Assembly: GCA_017990495.1 (NCBI GenBank)
Contig: JAGNNV010000007.1
Span: forward strand, 1-41,715
Direction: 5' to 3'
DNA length: 41,715 nt
Source of the DNA: Vicinamibacteria bacterium
Lineage (GTDB): Bacteria > Acidobacteriota > Vicinamibacteria > Fen-336 > JAGNNV01
Numbering within the stretch: position 1 is the first letter of the stretch; each line of letters begins with the position of its first letter. A program made the position numbers and the translations under genes. The notes under the pieces are model-generated. The model was not told the origin of the DNA. It ran no database searches and saw nothing but the letters and a program-made list of their open reading frames with translations. Positions 33,527-41,715 of this stretch are shown one piece after another.

Positions 33527-35998
33527 TCAGGTGCGGCGCTTCGGTCCGCGGATGGGGTCGGCGGTCAGAGGATCGTCGGGCCACGAGTGGCGGGGGTATC
33601 GGGAACGCAGCTCCTTGCGGACCTCAGGATAGGTGTTGGTCCAGAAGCTGCGCAGGTCCTGAGTCACCTGAACGGGACGGCGGGCAGGAGAGAGGAGATG
33701 GAGAGTCACCCGAGTTCGGCCATCGTTCACCGTGGGGGTGTCGAGCCAGCCGAAGATCTCCTGCAGACGCACGGGCAAGACGGGTGATGATCCGTCCGTG
33801 AAGTAGTCGAGCGCGATCCTCGAGCCGGTCGGCGCCTCGATGAAGGTCGGGGCCAGCCGGTTCAGTTCGCGCTGTTGATTCCAGTCGAGGAGCTGTTGAA
33901 GCGCGGGCAACGTGTCGATGCGCAGGAGGTCCACCCTCGATCGCGCCGCGCCGAGTTCCTCGCCGAGCCATTTCTCGAGGGTGGAGAGAAGCACAGCCTC
34001 CGAAAGGTCGGGAAATCCTTCCGCGCCCCTCCAGGTCCGCAGCGACATCAGCCGCGCCAGGAACGCGCGCGCGCCGTCCGACAACATTTGCGGGAGCAGG
34101 GCCTCGGCGCGGATGGCATTCGCGAGGAGAGCGATCTTCGACTCGTCGTCGATCGCGGTCAGGGGCTTGGCGTCGAGGACGAGTTCGCCGATGCGTCGCT
34201 CGCGCTGGGCCATGATCACTCCACGGGCCGCATCCCAGGCGAGGACGTCGCGCGTTTGAGGCATGAGGTCCGAAACGTCGAGAGGTGCGGCGAGGAAGAT
34301 GCGTCCTTCGGCGTCGCGCGCCTCCACGTGGGCCACGGCCAGCCACTCCTCGTGGGTCAGCGGATCCCTTGGGTCGAGTCGCGCGCCCCGACCCGTGGCC
34401 AGTCGATACCGATCGGTCGAGCCGGGTCGACGCTGGGCCACCCGCTCGGGGTAAGCGAGGGCGACCAGACGACCCACGTCCTCCAGGGTCCCCGCGTCCC
34501 CGCCCCGCGCATCCAGCTTCAAGCGCGCCCGATGGTCGCGCGCGATATCGCGCACTCGCTGCACATTCCCTCCGGCTGATGAGCCTCGCCCGCGGCCGCG
34601 AAGGGCCTCGATTCGCAGAGTGAGATCCGCGCCGAGATCGCGGGGCAGAATGTCGCGCTCTTCGAGCAGGGCCGCGATGTCGGAGGCGAGTCCTCCGACC
34701 CCCAGGCGCCGGCCTTCGATCAACAGATGTCCGATGCGCGGATGCACGCCCAGTTCGTGGATGGCGCGGCCGTGTGGGGTGGCCGCGTCTTCTACCATCG
34801 CCCCGAGGTCGCGCAGGATCCGTCGCGCTTCGGCCAGCGCGCCTGCCTGGGGCGGGGTGATCCATGAGAGCGCCTCGTCCGGCTCGCCCCAGATGACGAG
34901 GTCGAGGGCCAGAGGCAAAAGGTCGGCGTCCACGATCTCCGGCGCTCGGGTGAGGGCGAGGCCGCGATGCGTCGCCTCGGTCCAAAGACGGAAGGCGGCG
35001 CCGGGGCCGAGGCGTCCGGCGCGTCCGGCGCGCTGATCCGCGTTGTCGCGCGCGATGCGCACGGTGCTCAATCGGGACAGGCCGAGACCGGAATCGAACC
35101 GCGACACGCGGGCGAGGCCGCTGTCGATCACCACCGTCACTCCTTCAATGGTGAGACTCGTTTCCGCGATATTCGTGGCCAGAACCACTCGCCGCCCCGG
35201 CCCGGGCATGATCGCCGCCTGCTGTGCCTCAATCGTGAGATCGCCATGCAGAGGCCGGACGTGGAGCCCGTCCGCGGAGGCCAGGTCTTGCAGACTGGCC
35301 GCGACGCGGGAGATCTCGGAAGTGCCCGGCAGGAAGGAGAGGACATCGCCCTCGGTGGTGCGCAGCGCCCGTCGGATGGCGGCCCCGACCGCGGGCACGG
35401 GATCGCGGTCCGGGCTGACGTCATCGGAGGCGTAGGAGATTTCGACCGGGAACGATCGCCCGGCGCTGGTGACCACCGGCGCTCCGCCCAGGGCCCGTGA
35501 TAACGCAGCCTCGTCAAGGGTTGCGCTCATGATGAGGATGCGCAACTCCGGGCGGAACAGCGCCTGGACCCTTCGAGCGAGAGCCAGACCGAGGTCGGCA
35601 TGGATCGACCGCTCGTGGAACTCGTCGAAGATCAACAGACCGCAGCCCGCGAGATCGGGTTGGGCGAGGAGAGTGCGGGTGAGGATGCCCTCCGTCACGA
35701 CCTCGATGCGCGTGGTCGCCGACACTCGGGTCTCACGGCGGATGCGGTAGCCGACGAAACCGCCCACCGCCTCCCCACGCTGCGAGGCCATGCGCGTGGC
35801 CACGGTCCGCGCGGCCAGACGTCTCGGCTCGAGCATCGAGATACGCTGCCCGTCGAGCCACCGCTCGTTCACCAGTTCGAGGGGAACGAGCGTGCTCTTG
35901 CCCGCTCCCGGCGGCGCGGTCAGGATCACTACGCGCTCGCGGTTCAGGGCCTCCCGCAGATGGGGGAGGGCCTCGGTGACAGGAAGGGCGTCGCTCAA
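33527..35998 (-). CDS. hrpB: ATP-dependent helicase HrpB
   Basis: This DEAH-box (SF2) RNA-helicase-like protein has 823 residues, matching E. coli HrpB. Motif I is APPGAGKST, motif II is IFDEFHERS (a DEFH variant seen in HrpB), motif III is MSATLDEAAL, and later motifs include LATNIAETSLTIEGV and DQRAGRAGRLGPG. The C-terminal HrpB domain ends with WPDDPLTADPIRGPKRR. I chose the TTG at 35998 (LSDALPVTEALPHLREAL), four bases after the stop of the upstream DCC-family gene; the longer frame extends into that gene. HrpB's cellular role is not well defined. Confidence 0.95.
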   Translation of the reverse strand: MSDALPVTEALPHLREALNRERVVILTAPPGAGKSTLVPLELVNERWLDGQRISMLEPRRLAARTVATRMASQRGEAVGGFVGYRIRRETRVSATTRIEVVTEGILTRTLLAQPDLAGCGLLIFDEFHERSIHADLGLALARRVQALFRPELRILIMSATLDEAALSRALGGAPVVTSAGRSFPVEISYASDDVSPDRDPVPAVGAAIRRALRTTEGDVLSFLPGTSEISRVAASLQDLASADGLHVRPLHGDLTIEAQQAAIMPGPGRRVVLATNIAETSLTIEGVTVVIDSGLARVSRFDSGLGLSRLSTVRIARDNADQRAGRAGRLGPGAAFRLWTEATHRGLALTRAPEIVDADLLPLALDLVIWGEPDEALSWITPPQAGALAEARRILRDLGAMVEDAATPHGRAIHELGVHPRIGHLLIEGRRLGVGGLASDIAALLEERDILPRDLGADLTLRIEALRGRGRGSSAGGNVQRVRDIARDHRARLKLDARGGDAGTLEDVGRLVALAYPERVAQRRPGSTDRYRLATGRGARLDPRDPLTHEEWLAVAHVEARDAEGRIFLAAPLDVSDLMPQTRDVLAWDAARGVIMAQRERRIGELVLDAKPLTAIDDESKIALLANAIRAEALLPQMLSDGARAFLARLMSLRTWRGAEGFPDLSEAVLLSTLEKWLGEELGAARSRVDLLRIDTLPALQQLLDWNQQRELNRLAPTFIEAPTGSRIALDYFTDGSSPVLPVRLQEIFGWLDTPTVNDGRTRVTLHLLSPARRPVQVTQDLRSFWTNTYPEVRKELRSRYPRHSWPDDPLTADPIRGPKRRT

Positions 35999-36002
35999 GC
36001 GG

Positions 36003-36437
36003 TCAACGCGCGTCGGTCTTCGTTTTGAAATCCAGGAACTTGGCGCGCGTTTCCGGCCGCGGGATCGGACAGGCGTCGAACCGGCCGAAGATCCGATAGC
36101 GCCATCTCGCCACGAGGTCATAGACCCGGTCGCGGAGGAAACGCGGCACGATGCGGAAGGCCGACACCGCACGGTAGAGCCCACCGGCGGTGGTTACGGC
36201 GAAGAGCGCGGCGTCGCTGCGTTCGAGCAGCCGCTCGGCGGGCGTCCCGTGATCCGCCACCACGATCACGGTGGAGAGACTCGAACTGGATCGCCCGGCC
36301 TTCTCGAGGATGGCCTTGCCGAGTGGCCCCTGGAGGGCCGCGAAACGCAGACGATCGTGCCGGTCGATGCGAATCAGGAACTGGACGAAGTGATCGCAAA
36401 GGCCGCACACGCCGTCATAGAGAACGAGATGCGACAC
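36003..36437 (-). CDS. DCC-family thiol-disulfide oxidoreductase (DUF393)
   Basis: The 144-residue protein starts at GTG 36437 and has the family motif YDGVCGLCDHFVQFLI, in which the CxxC pair (G-x-C-G-L-C) follows an N-terminal strand. The remainder, LYRAVSAFRIVPRFLRDRVYDLVARWRYRIFGRFDACPIP, is typical. Members are predicted thiol oxidoreductases and are otherwise uncharacterised. Its TGA is four bases before the HrpB TTG, which suggests coupling. Codon use matches the neighbours. Confidence 0.9.
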   Translation of the reverse strand: MSHLVLYDGVCGLCDHFVQFLIRIDRHDRLRFAALQGPLGKAILEKAGRSSSSLSTVIVVADHGTPAERLLERSDAALFAVTTAGGLYRAVSAFRIVPRFLRDRVYDLVARWRYRIFGRFDACPIPRPETRAKFLDFKTKTDAR

Positions 36438-36484
36438 GAGATGGAGGTTACCAATCGGGAGCGAGCGTCAAGGCGGTCGCGTGG

Positions 36485-37909
36485 TCAGTCGAGCGTCGGC
36501 GGCAGGCCCACTCCGTCGATCACCACGAAGAACCGGCCGCCGCCGGGACGGGCGGCGTCGCCCACCCACAGCACGAACGTGGCGGCGCCACCGCGGGTCA
36601 GGCCGCGCTCGGAAAGACGGAGCGCACCCAGGAAGGCCTGCGGGTCCGCGGGCGGCGAGGCCAGATCCGGGCGAAGTGCGGCGAGGGCCGTGCGCTGGAT
36701 CTCGCCGGCCCGAAGACCGCGGTCACGCGAGAGCGAGGCCAGTGCGATTTGTCGCCCATCGATCTTTCGCGCCGCGGAAACCACCCGGCTGTCTCCCACC
36801 TCCACCACCCGGCTGCTCGTGCGCGGGGTGGCCGAGCAACCCGCCGTGGTCTGATCCGAAGAAAGGGCGTCGAAGGCCACGTCGGCGCGGAACCACTTTC
36901 CGCTGCGTGGCTCCAGGATCGAGGCTCCCACAATGGCGACATCGGCGAAACCGTCGCTCTTGTTGCGGAGAAGGCCGTCGTAGAGGTTCGGGGAAACATC
37001 GTCGAGGTCGTTCGCGGCCAACCCCTCCAGGACCTTGATGAGGGCGACGAAGTTCAATCGCGTCAACTCCACGAAGCCGCCCCCTTTGGGGAATCCGCCG
37101 CTCTCGATCAGAACCACGGGAGTTCCCCAGGCCGTGACGTTGTCGCCGAAGGCGCGCGGATTCCAGTCTTCGTCATAACGCGCGATCCCCCCGGGGATGA
37201 AGGGAGAGAGGGTGGCCGCGATGTGGCTCGCCACCCGCTTGGCTCTCATCCGTCCCGGGGTGAGCGTGCCTTCCGCGTCACCCGACACCGCGAGCAGGGA
37301 GATCGACGAGAGCACGCCGGTCTCACCCACGGTGATACGCCGGCCCTGATCGTGCAGGTTGAAGCCGAGGATGGGGGAGAAGCGATCCCGGACGGACTTC
37401 AGCAGGACGCCCTCGGGGGTGGTCAACATCAGCGCGTCGCGATTGACGTCGATGCCCTGAGCGTTACGGCGCTCGTAGGCGAGGGCGCCATCGGGATTCA
37501 ACATCGGGATCATCCGCAGGGTGAACGCGTCGAGGATCTTTCGGATCTCGGGCCTGGCCGACTCGCGGGCCAGGTAGTCCGTGAGGTCGAGGAGGGCCGG
37601 CGTGGCCGATGGTTCGTCGCCGTGCATCTGAGACCACAGCAGGATGGTCTTCGGCCCGCGCCCTACCGAGATCAGACGAATCTTCCGATCATGAAACGAC
37701 GTTCCGATGGTCTCCACCTGGATTTGTCCAGGGTGGGCGGTGGCCAGCCGGTCGATCTCCGTGGCCAGCAGGTCGGGGTTCAGGCAGGGGGCGGGAACGT
37801 TGGCGAAGCGCCGGGTCTCGTGTTCCCGGGCCAGAGCCGCGGCGTCCAGGGTCTGCGCCGGCTCGAGGAGCGCGGCGCCGAGTGAAACTACGAGGAGTGT
37901 GTGTATCAA
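36485..37909 (-). CDS. M14-family zinc carboxypeptidase
   Basis: The 474-residue exported protein starts at TTG 37909 with a short hydrophobic leader (HTLLVVSLGAALLEPAQT). Zinc ligands match the M14 pattern: SQMHGDEPSATPAL gives H-x-x-E, and FNLHDQGRR gives the third His. Supporting features are MLNPDGALAYERRNAQGIDVNRD, substrate-binding residues of the family, and VLIESGGFPKG near the catalytic Glu position. The C-terminal ~130 residues form an extra beta-rich domain. Peptide substrate is unknown. It is divergent from a porin gene (70-bp gap). Confidence 0.9.
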   Translation of the reverse strand: MIHTLLVVSLGAALLEPAQTLDAAALAREHETRRFANVPAPCLNPDLLATEIDRLATAHPGQIQVETIGTSFHDRKIRLISVGRGPKTILLWSQMHGDEPSATPALLDLTDYLARESARPEIRKILDAFTLRMIPMLNPDGALAYERRNAQGIDVNRDALMLTTPEGVLLKSVRDRFSPILGFNLHDQGRRITVGETGVLSSISLLAVSGDAEGTLTPGRMRAKRVASHIAATLSPFIPGGIARYDEDWNPRAFGDNVTAWGTPVVLIESGGFPKGGGFVELTRLNFVALIKVLEGLAANDLDDVSPNLYDGLLRNKSDGFADVAIVGASILEPRSGKWFRADVAFDALSSDQTTAGCSATPRTSSRVVEVGDSRVVSAARKIDGRQIALASLSRDRGLRAGEIQRTALAALRPDLASPPADPQAFLGALRLSERGLTRGGAATFVLWVGDAARPGGGRFFVVIDGVGLPPTLD

Positions 37910-37979
37910 CTGTTGAACCTCTTCATTTGTCTTATCCTATGGCCAACGACGGAGCGGCGGTTTCATTGGGAGAGAGCGA

Positions 37980-39329
37980 GTGAGCAAGCTTGGGCCGGGA
38001 CACCGGTTTGGGATCTGTGCGCCGGGCCTTGTCTTGGCCCTGGCGATGCCTTTGGCGGCCCATACCCTCTCCGCCTCTCCCTTGCGCGCCGACACTCGGA
38101 ACCATGCCCAGGATCCGCCCGGGGTCGAAGCCACGCCTTCTCCCACCCCAGAGGCTGTGCCCCACGGCTGGAGGCGCGACGGCCTCGGATTCAAAAACGG
38201 CGAGTCCAGGGTTGACCTCAAGGGATACGCACAGGCCGACTTCCGCCACTTCGGTTGGGAGCCCAGCGAGGCCGGCCCTGGATCTCTTCGCTCCGCGCGC
38301 GAGATCCGGCGTTTCCGCATCGGAATCGAGGCGGAACTAAACAGGTTATCCCTCGAGTTCGTCATGGATCCGCGCAACTCCGAGGCCGGCGATCGCCTGA
38401 AGGACGCCACCATCGGCTACGCCTTCTCGAAGAAGGTCACGGTTCTGGTGGGACACTTCAAGCCCGGGGTGAGTCCTGAGTTCCTGAATTCCTCATCGAA
38501 GACGGATCTCATCGATCGTTCGATGGCCGCCGATCGTCTGGCTCCAGACCGCGAGTGGGGTCTGGCCTTGTCCGGCGAACTTGGGTCGCTGTTCTATGAG
38601 GTGGGCGCCTTCGCCGGCGACGGCGCTTCGTCCTCGCAATCCACCGAGTCAGCGGGCACGGCCCGCTTCACCATCGAACCGCGCAAGGGTCTGATCCTGG
38701 GCGCATCGTTCATGCAGGGCGAAGTGAAGACCGACCCGCCCCTGGGCTCGCTTGAGCCCTCGCCGAAGGGCGCCGTTGGGCGCACCCCCAGCGGGTTCAC
38801 CTTCTGGGAGCGGCCCCACGTCCGGGGAACCAGGCAAAGGCTCGGCGGTGACGCCGCCTACTCGCGTGGTCCTTTCCGGATCATCGGCGAGTACCTCCAG
38901 ATGAGCGAGGAGCGTCGCGGACAGGGTTCGGCCGGGCAGGACATTCCAGGTGTCCTGGGGCGGGGGTGGAGCGTCCAGGCGACGTGGATCCTGACCGGGG
39001 AGACGAAAGCCAAGACCATCCGGCCGAGGGCGTCGATCTTTGAGGGCGGCAAGGGCACGCTCGAAATCGCGGCCCGCATCGAAGGACTGAAGTTCGACGA
39101 CACCGCCGATCCCACGGGATTGGCGGGGTACGGGAACCGAGCCCGCGACATCGCTCCGTCCGGTGGCAGCGTCAGGGCCTTGGGCCTCAATTACTGGGCG
39201 TCCCGGTTCCTGAAGTTTCAGGCGAATGCTCTGTGGGAGAGCTACAACGACCCGCTTATCTCGCCCATTCCCGGCAACCGGGGTCACTATTTCACCTTGT
39301 CGGGTCGGATTCAGCTCATGGTTCCGTGA
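37980..39329 (+). CDS. OprP/OprO-like porin
   Basis: The 449-residue protein starts at GTG 37980 (GGAG upstream) and has a signal peptide (GLVLALAMPLAAHTLSA). The mature part starts with GWRRDGLGFKNGESRVDLKGYAQADFR and continues with IRRFRIGIEAELNRLSLEFVMDPRNS and VLVGHFKPGVSPEFLNSSSKTDLIDRSMAADRLAPDREWGL, all typical of the phosphate-selective porin O/P family. The product ends in QLMVP rather than Phe, an atypical terminus for a barrel. Specificity for phosphate is not shown here. It converges on the Tag gene, with 3 bp between the ends. Confidence 0.88.
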   Translation: MSKLGPGHRFGICAPGLVLALAMPLAAHTLSASPLRADTRNHAQDPPGVEATPSPTPEAVPHGWRRDGLGFKNGESRVDLKGYAQADFRHFGWEPSEAGPGSLRSAREIRRFRIGIEAELNRLSLEFVMDPRNSEAGDRLKDATIGYAFSKKVTVLVGHFKPGVSPEFLNSSSKTDLIDRSMAADRLAPDREWGLALSGELGSLFYEVGAFAGDGASSSQSTESAGTARFTIEPRKGLILGASFMQGEVKTDPPLGSLEPSPKGAVGRTPSGFTFWERPHVRGTRQRLGGDAAYSRGPFRIIGEYLQMSEERRGQGSAGQDIPGVLGRGWSVQATWILTGETKAKTIRPRASIFEGGKGTLEIAARIEGLKFDDTADPTGLAGYGNRARDIAPSGGSVRALGLNYWASRFLKFQANALWESYNDPLISPIPGNRGHYFTLSGRIQLMVP

Positions 39330-39332
39330 TGC

Positions 39333-39971
39333 TCAGTCCGCAGGCCCCGGGCGTCGGAAGCGGTGACGTTCCTTCTCGACCTGGGCGCGGAAAGCGCAGC
39401 CCTCCAGGTGATCGTTCACCAGTCCCATGGCCTGCATGAAGGCGTAGGCGGTGGTGGGTCCCACGAACGAGAAACCTCGTTTCTTGAGTTCCTTCGCCAG
39501 ACGGCGCGAAGCATCGGTCTCGGCGAGCGTTTTCAAGGTCGGCCAATCGAGCCGCCCGGGTCGGTCGGTCGCGTGGGGTTCGAAGGCCCAGTAGAAGCGG
39601 GCGAGGGATCCAAACTCGCGGCGCACCTCGAGGGCCCGACGCGCGTTGTTGATGGTCGACTCGATCTTGCCGCGATGGCGCACGATGCCCGCATCGTCGA
39701 GGAGACGCTTCACGTCGCGCGCGGTGAACGCGGCCACGGCTTCGATGCCGAATCCGCGAAACGCGGCCCGGAAGTTCTCGCGCTTGCGCAGGATGGTGAG
39801 CCAGGACAGGCCTGACTGGAAACCCTCGAGGCTCAGCTTCTCGAAGAGCCGCGTGTCATCCGCCACGGGGCGCCCCCATTCGCGGTCGTGATAACCGAGG
39901 TAGAGCGGGTCCGACCCGCTCCAACGGCAGCGCAGATGGCCATCCGCCCCCTCGAGGAGTCCGGTACTCAT
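39333..39971 (-). CDS. tag: DNA-3-methyladenine glycosylase I
   Basis: This base-excision repair enzyme removes 3-methyladenine from alkylated DNA. The 212-residue protein has RCRWSGSDPLYLGYHDREWGRP, with the zinc-binding Cys and His, then EKLSLEGFQSGLSWLTILRKRENFR, the Tag signature. FSFVGPTTAYAFMQAMGLVNDHLEGC supplies the second His and Cys. The helix-hairpin-helix fold is inferred from homology. Start is ATG 39971. It converges on the porin gene; the cytochrome gene upstream ends 18 bp away. Confidence 0.95.
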   Translation of the reverse strand: MSTGLLEGADGHLRCRWSGSDPLYLGYHDREWGRPVADDTRLFEKLSLEGFQSGLSWLTILRKRENFRAAFRGFGIEAVAAFTARDVKRLLDDAGIVRHRGKIESTINNARRALEVRREFGSLARFYWAFEPHATDRPGRLDWPTLKTLAETDASRRLAKELKKRGFSFVGPTTAYAFMQAMGLVNDHLEGCAFRAQVEKERHRFRRPGPAD

Positions 39972-39989
39972 CGAGAGGGGCAGCGGCGG

Positions 39990-40409
39990 CTATTTGATCC
40001 GGTAGGTGTTGTCGGGCAGCTTCTCGCGGTGCACATCGTGGCAGGCCTTGCACGTCCCCTGGAGGGTCTTCACCGCTTCGCGGGCGGCCACGGCGTCGTT
40101 GGCCTCCGCGGCCTTGGCCACGGCCATGGCTGCGGCGCGCGACTTCGCGTTCATCTCCACCGCGTCCTGGGCCTTGCGAGCCACCCAGAATGCGTCGATG
40201 CTCGCGAGGGCGGCGTCGATAGCCTTGGCCCCCGCCACCGCTCCGCTCAGGTCGGCCGAGTTTTCGCGCATAGTTTTGCCGATGGTCTGCATGCCGGCAA
40301 GGGTAGCTTCCATGGCCTTCTTGTAGTCGGCCTCGGTGACATCCTGGGCGTGGACGTTCGGAGTGATGAGGGCCGCGGCCAGAACCGCGATGAGAGAGAG
40401 TTTCCGCAT
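39990..40409 (-). CDS. Cytochrome c'-like protein
   Basis: The 139-residue protein has a signal peptide (LSLIAVLAAALITPNVHAQ) and a mature part of ~118 helical residues. The only haem motif, CKACH, is near the C-terminus (LQGTCKACHDVHREKLPD), the layout of class II cytochromes c (c' and c556). TLAGMQTIGKTMRENSADLSG corresponds to the first helix. Function may be electron transfer or gas binding. ATG 40409 has AGGAG 12 bases upstream. No other cytochrome or maturation gene is visible nearby. Confidence 0.88.
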   Translation of the reverse strand: MRKLSLIAVLAAALITPNVHAQDVTEADYKKAMEATLAGMQTIGKTMRENSADLSGAVAGAKAIDAALASIDAFWVARKAQDAVEMNAKSRAAAMAVAKAAEANDAVAAREAVKTLQGTCKACHDVHREKLPDNTYRIK

Positions 40410-40590
40410 GATCGTCGAAAGGCTCCTGATTGGTTCACCCGCCCTCGGTGGCGGGAGTGGTTGAGGCGATTATCTCCGAAACCTCCGCCCGCTGGGCAAA
40501 CGGGCACCGGCTTCCGTAACTATGGGCCAGGCAGGTCGCCGGCAACACGATCTCACGTCGAGCAGCCCGGCAAGGCGAGAATGAGGGCCA

Positions 40591-41142
40591 ATGAAAAGCC
40601 TTCTCATCGGGGCGACGCTGCTTTTGAGCCTCTTCGATTCCCGTCCGCTCCTCGCGCAGACCACGCAGCCATCGGCACCGGCCGCGAGCCCCACTCCGCC
40701 TCCCGCCGCCGTAGAGGCCGGAACGAAACCAAAGCCGAACATGGTCGATGCCACGATCGGCCTCGCCTGGGGAGGCCCCACGCGCCTCACCGGCTCGGCC
40801 ACGATCATGTGGGGTCAACCCAAGATGCTGGTGGCGTTCTCCCCGGGCAAGTTGTTCCAGGTGCGGGTGGGTACGAGAGGCGGCCAGATCGGTCTTGGAC
40901 TCGTGGCCGGCGTCTTCGAGGACTCGCTGGTGAAACCGCAGGGACTGGCGGTGACGCTGAAGGCCGTCGCCATAAGGAGCTGGCGCGATCCGAGCGGGGT
41001 CACGAACGGCCACACCTACGCCGGCCTCGAGAGCGACATCATCATTCTCGGCATCCGCGGAAGCCTCGGCTACGCGCGCAAGGTGAGCGGCGACGGTGGT
41101 CCGGACGGCCGCTTCGTCTGGTCCCTCGGTCTGGGACTTTAA
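40591..41142 (+). CDS. Secreted protein, likely small beta-structured
   Basis: The 183-residue protein has a signal peptide (SLLIGATLLLSLFDSRPLLAQ), a Pro/Ala/Thr-rich spacer (to about residue 47) and a glycine-rich beta-patterned domain (ATIGLAWGGPTRLTGSATI; QIGLGLVAGVFEDSL; VWSLGLGL). It could be a small outer-membrane barrel or periplasmic protein. No family is recognised. A modest GAGGG-type site precedes ATG 40591. It stands divergent from the cytochrome gene across a 181-bp gap in which I see no gene. Confidence 0.7.
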   Translation: MKSLLIGATLLLSLFDSRPLLAQTTQPSAPAASPTPPPAAVEAGTKPKPNMVDATIGLAWGGPTRLTGSATIMWGQPKMLVAFSPGKLFQVRVGTRGGQIGLGLVAGVFEDSLVKPQGLAVTLKAVAIRSWRDPSGVTNGHTYAGLESDIIILGIRGSLGYARKVSGDGGPDGRFVWSLGLGL

Positions 41143-41154
41143 GCCGCTGGTTCG

Positions 41155-41715
41155 CTAGCCCTTGATCTTGAAGGGCGGCAGCACTTCGCGCTGTTTCTCG
41201 AAGAGCTGGTCGAGACCGGACTGGGCCGCTTTCATCATGTCGTCGAGTTCGGCTTTGGAGAACGGCTTCTGCTCCGCGGTGCCTTGCACCTCGACGAAAG
41301 CCCCCGACGCGAGACCGACCACGTTCATGTCGACCTCGGCGGCCGAGTCTTCGATGTAGTCGAGATCGACCACGGTGGCGCCCTTCACCCGACCGACCGA
41401 CACCGCGGCCACCTGATCGCGCAGGGCCGACATCGCGCCGATTTTCTTGAGCGCGAGAACGAGGGCCACGAACGCGCCGGTGATGGAGGCGGTGCGGGTT
41501 CCTCCGTCGGCCTGCAGCACGTCGCAATCGATGGTCAACGTGCGTTCGCCGAGAGCCTTCATGTCGAGCACCGAGCGCAGCGACCTTCCGATCAGGCGCT
41601 GGATCTCGTGGGTGCGTCCGGAGGGCGATCCTTTGGTGACCTCGCGCGCGGTGCGGGTATGGGTGGCCCGCGGGAGCATCGCGTACTCCGCGGTCAGCCA
41701 GCCCTCGCCTTTGCC
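41155..41715 (-). CDS. rph: Ribonuclease PH (partial, N-terminus off the window)
   Basis: The phosphorolytic 3'-5' exoribonuclease trims tRNA 3' ends. The visible C-terminal part is 186 codons. [21 protein letters not shown] continues from beyond 41715, then [44 protein letters not shown] and [18 protein letters not shown], all RNase PH signatures including the phosphate-binding Arg region. The N-terminal ~60 residues lie outside. A second RNA exonuclease, RNase R, is encoded elsewhere in the window but not nearby. Confidence 0.95.
   Translation of the reverse strand, partial: GKGEGWLTAEYAMLPRATHTRTAREVTKGSPSGRTHEIQRLIGRSLRSVLDMKALGERTLTIDCDVLQADGGTRTASITGAFVALVLALKKIGAMSALRDQVAAVSVGRVKGATVVDLDYIEDSAAEVDMNVVGLASGAFVEVQGTAEQKPFSKAELDDMMKAAQSGLDQLFEKQREVLPPFKIKG

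Noticed and set aside
32176-33801. Plus-strand ORFs opposite the metallophosphoesterase and HrpB
   Set aside because: The minus strand holds recognisable motifs, and these frames are Arg/Gly-rich shadow translations.

Overview
The window is a dense stretch of bacterial chromosome of high G+C content. It holds 39 protein genes (one cut by the right edge), one very small ORF that is a likely gene, and one tRNA gene. The organism is Gram-negative: there are several outer-membrane barrel or porin-type proteins, a lipoprotein, Tat-type signal peptides and an envelope-anchored RodZ-like protein. Two eukaryote-like Ser/Thr kinases, PEGA domains, a PP2C phosphatase, an FHA protein and frequent TTG/GTG starts resemble Acidobacteriota or Myxococcota-like genomes, but the sequence alone does not fix the phylum. 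I see no transposase, phage gene, CRISPR array or rRNA.

Layout. 1-515: gene-free, with a long direct repeat and several inverted repeats. 516-2760 (-): methylcrotonyl-CoA carboxylase carboxyltransferase subunit and a GNAT acetyltransferase. 2851-5074 (+): thioredoxin reductase and a GT4 glycosyltransferase. 5071-7339 (-): Ycf48-like BNR-repeat protein, an unknown protein and an O-methyltransferase. 7381-9880: two convergent MFS exporters; the second lacks an ATG/GTG/TTG start upstream of its conserved N-terminus and follows a 36-codon basic ORF in the same frame.

10088-19735 (-): a co-directional signalling island. In transcription order it encodes a RodZ-like HTH/DUF4115 protein, a helical-repeat protein, a J-domain/TPR protein, a PP2C phosphatase, a transmembrane Ser/Thr kinase with extracytoplasmic PEGA region, a secreted TPR/beta-propeller protein, a secreted PEGA/PDZ/TPR protein and an FHA protein. 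The last four are joined by 4-bp overlaps or a 4-bp gap. Kinase, phosphatase, phosphothreonine reader and possible periplasmic partners lie together, so this is the best candidate for a coherent new system.

19889-24135 (+): saccharopine-dehydrogenase-like oxidoreductase, SAM methyltransferase, tRNA-Leu(CAG), a REP-like palindrome and RNase R. 24144-24605 (-): flavin-split-barrel-like protein. 24641-31236 (+): a tightly overlapping run encoding an outer-membrane barrel, two Tat-type proteins (one ferritin-like), an FmdB-like zinc ribbon, a cupredoxin, a CHASE/HAMP-type sensor fused to a Ser/Thr kinase, and a porin-like barrel; this looks like an envelope metal or redox sensing unit. 31241-37909 (-): internally duplicated lipoprotein, membrane metallophosphoesterase with a variant active site, HrpB helicase, DCC thiol oxidoreductase and M14 carboxypeptidase. 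37980-41715: OprP-like porin, Tag glycosylase, cytochrome c'-like protein, a small secreted protein and the 3' part of RNase PH.
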